A stretch of 5,775 nt of DNA from Patescibacteria group bacterium. Lineage in GTDB: Bacteria > Patescibacteria > UBA1384 > CAILIB01. A program made the translations under genes and the position numbers. Numbering within the stretch: position 1 is the first letter of the stretch; every line of letters begins with the position of its first letter. The notes under the pieces were generated by a model. That model had not been told where the DNA came from. It worked only from the letters and a program-made list of their open reading frames with translations, and made no database searches. Location: NCBI GenBank assembly GCA_020696955.1, contig JAJFBK010000043.1:1-5775 (forward strand). Direction: 5' to 3'. Below are positions 4,838 to 5,775 of this stretch, piece after piece.

Positions 4838-5767
4838 ATGGACAACGATTTGAAGCATGACCCTATGGATCAGTACCAGGACGAAAATGTCTTGCGTGAC
4901 GAAGAGACTGAAATAGTAACTGATACGGCAGAGGTTCAAGCGGCTGAAGAGTCTGCTATGAATACTGATACCGATATCGCTCGGGAAGCCAACGAAGAGG
5001 CAGGTCTTAGTGAAGAGGCAATGGCCACCTTGGAAGAGGAAGCTGAGATTGTAGAAGAAGCCTTGGAGAAGAAGAAAAATCGAGAGAGCACCTCCGAGAA
5101 GTCAAAGAAGGCTTCGGCTGTCCGTGCCGCTAAAGGAAGCGCTCCTGAGCCTATCGCTACCAAGCAGCTTGACCCACTTCGTCTTCGTGGCAAGAAATAC
5201 CGTGCAAAGGTCGCATTGGTTGACCGCATGAAGCAGTATTCAATCGAAGACGCTGTAGAGTTGGTAAAGCAGATTTCTTACACCTCTTTCGATGCTGCCG
5301 TTGAAGTGCACATCAAAGTAAAGGCCGATGCAGTCCGTGGTATGATCGTTCTTCCTCACGGTACGGGTAAGACCAAAAAGGTTGCCGTTGCCAATGACGA
5401 AACCCTTGAGGCCATCGCTGCCGGTAAGCTAGACTTTGAAATCCTTTTGGCCACACCGGCCCAGATGCCAAAGCTTGCGAAGTTCGCTAAGGTTCTAGGA
5501 CCTAAGGGTCTGATGCCTTCTCCTAAGGCTGGAACCGTTACTGATGACATCGAAAAGGCTACTGCTGAAATCAGCGGCGGACGGGTAGAATACCGAGTTG
5601 ATAAGAACGGCGTAGTTCACAACTGTATCGGACGGGTATCATTCAAGAATGAACAGCTCGTTGAAAACTTCCGCACTCTGGAAGCCGTGCTTATTTCAAG
5701 CAAGATCGAATCGATCAGCATTGCCCCGACCATGGGTCCTGGCATCAAGATCGCCCTCAGCAAATAG
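4838..5767 (+). CDS. rplA: 50S ribosomal protein L1 with acidic N-terminal extension
   Basis: L1 forms the mobile stalk near the ribosomal E site and helps release deacylated tRNA; in many bacteria it also represses its own mRNA. From ATG 4838 the protein has 309 residues. The L1 core starts at about 115 (LRGKKYRAK) and includes FDAAVEVHIKV (151-161), VRGMIVLPHGTGKTKKVAV (166-184), the signature VLGPKGLMPSPKAGTVT (219-235), RVDKNGVVHNCIGRVSF (253-269) and TMGPGIKI (298-305). The core is about 195 residues and lacks roughly 35 compared with E. coli L1. Residues 1-76 carry about 27 Asp/Glu but only 3 Lys/Arg, followed by a basic linker (78-100). An in-frame start at 4739 would add 33 residues overlapping pth, but it lies in the promoter and lacks a ribosome site. 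Expression is probably under L1 feedback through the leader hairpin. Confidence 0.95.
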   Translation: MDNDLKHDPMDQYQDENVLRDEETEIVTDTAEVQAAEESAMNTDTDIAREANEEAGLSEEAMATLEEEAEIVEEALEKKKNRESTSEKSKKASAVRAAKGSAPEPIATKQLDPLRLRGKKYRAKVALVDRMKQYSIEDAVELVKQISYTSFDAAVEVHIKVKADAVRGMIVLPHGTGKTKKVAVANDETLEAIAAGKLDFEILLATPAQMPKLAKFAKVLGPKGLMPSPKAGTVTDDIEKATAEISGGRVEYRVDKNGVVHNCIGRVSFKNEQLVENFRTLEAVLISSKIESISIAPTMGPGIKIALSK

Positions 5768-5775
5768 TCTGAGCT

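Noticed and set aside
1..5775. CRISPR arrays, insertion sequences, tRNA genes or UGA recoding
   Set aside because: No spaced direct repeats, transposase genes with terminal inverted repeats, or tRNA cloverleaf were seen. The genes have no in-frame TGA, and RF2 is present, so recoded UGA has no support.

Overview
The window looks like a piece of a Candidate Phyla Radiation (Patescibacteria) chromosome; I cannot resolve the lineage. The grounds are a compact ribosomal protein L1 with a long acidic N-terminal extension, an RF2 of the GGQGVN type, an LPKTG-anchored multi-repeat surface protein, few Shine-Dalgarno sites, and tight gene packing. All five complete genes and one partial gene are on the + strand. 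The standard genetic code fits throughout, and the six visible stops are TAA or TAG.

Layout. Bases 1-311 hold the 3' end of a gene whose product ends in a proline/glycine-rich tail. It is read in a frame with no start codon in the window. Bases 312-498 are non-coding and hold two small hairpins, a near-perfect intrinsic terminator (351-384) and a strong sigma70-type promoter (421-449). Bases 499-2616 encode a secreted surface protein of about four DUF11-like beta-sandwich repeats, a Pro/Thr stalk and an LPKTG sorting signal. It is a self-contained transcription unit ending in a terminator at 2635-2670. A -10 element (2672-2680) follows directly and should give an almost leaderless prfB mRNA (2689-3771, RF2, no programmed frameshift). 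The 110-base gap before the next gene holds an unexplained folded RNA element (3799-3872). Then come ybaB (3882-4199), pth (4203-4784, 3 bases after ybaB) and rplA (4838-5767). The last 8 bases (5768-5775) show nothing.

How it works together. From prfB onward the genes serve translation (RF2, peptidyl-tRNA hydrolase, L1) plus a nucleoid-associated protein. rplA seems to have its own promoter inside the 3' end of pth and a leader of about 90 bases. A hairpin in that leader, next to the Shine-Dalgarno sequence, resembles the L1 binding site of 23S rRNA, as expected for L1 autoregulation. The two points most worth following up are the unidentified structured RNA before ybaB and this L1-like leader.
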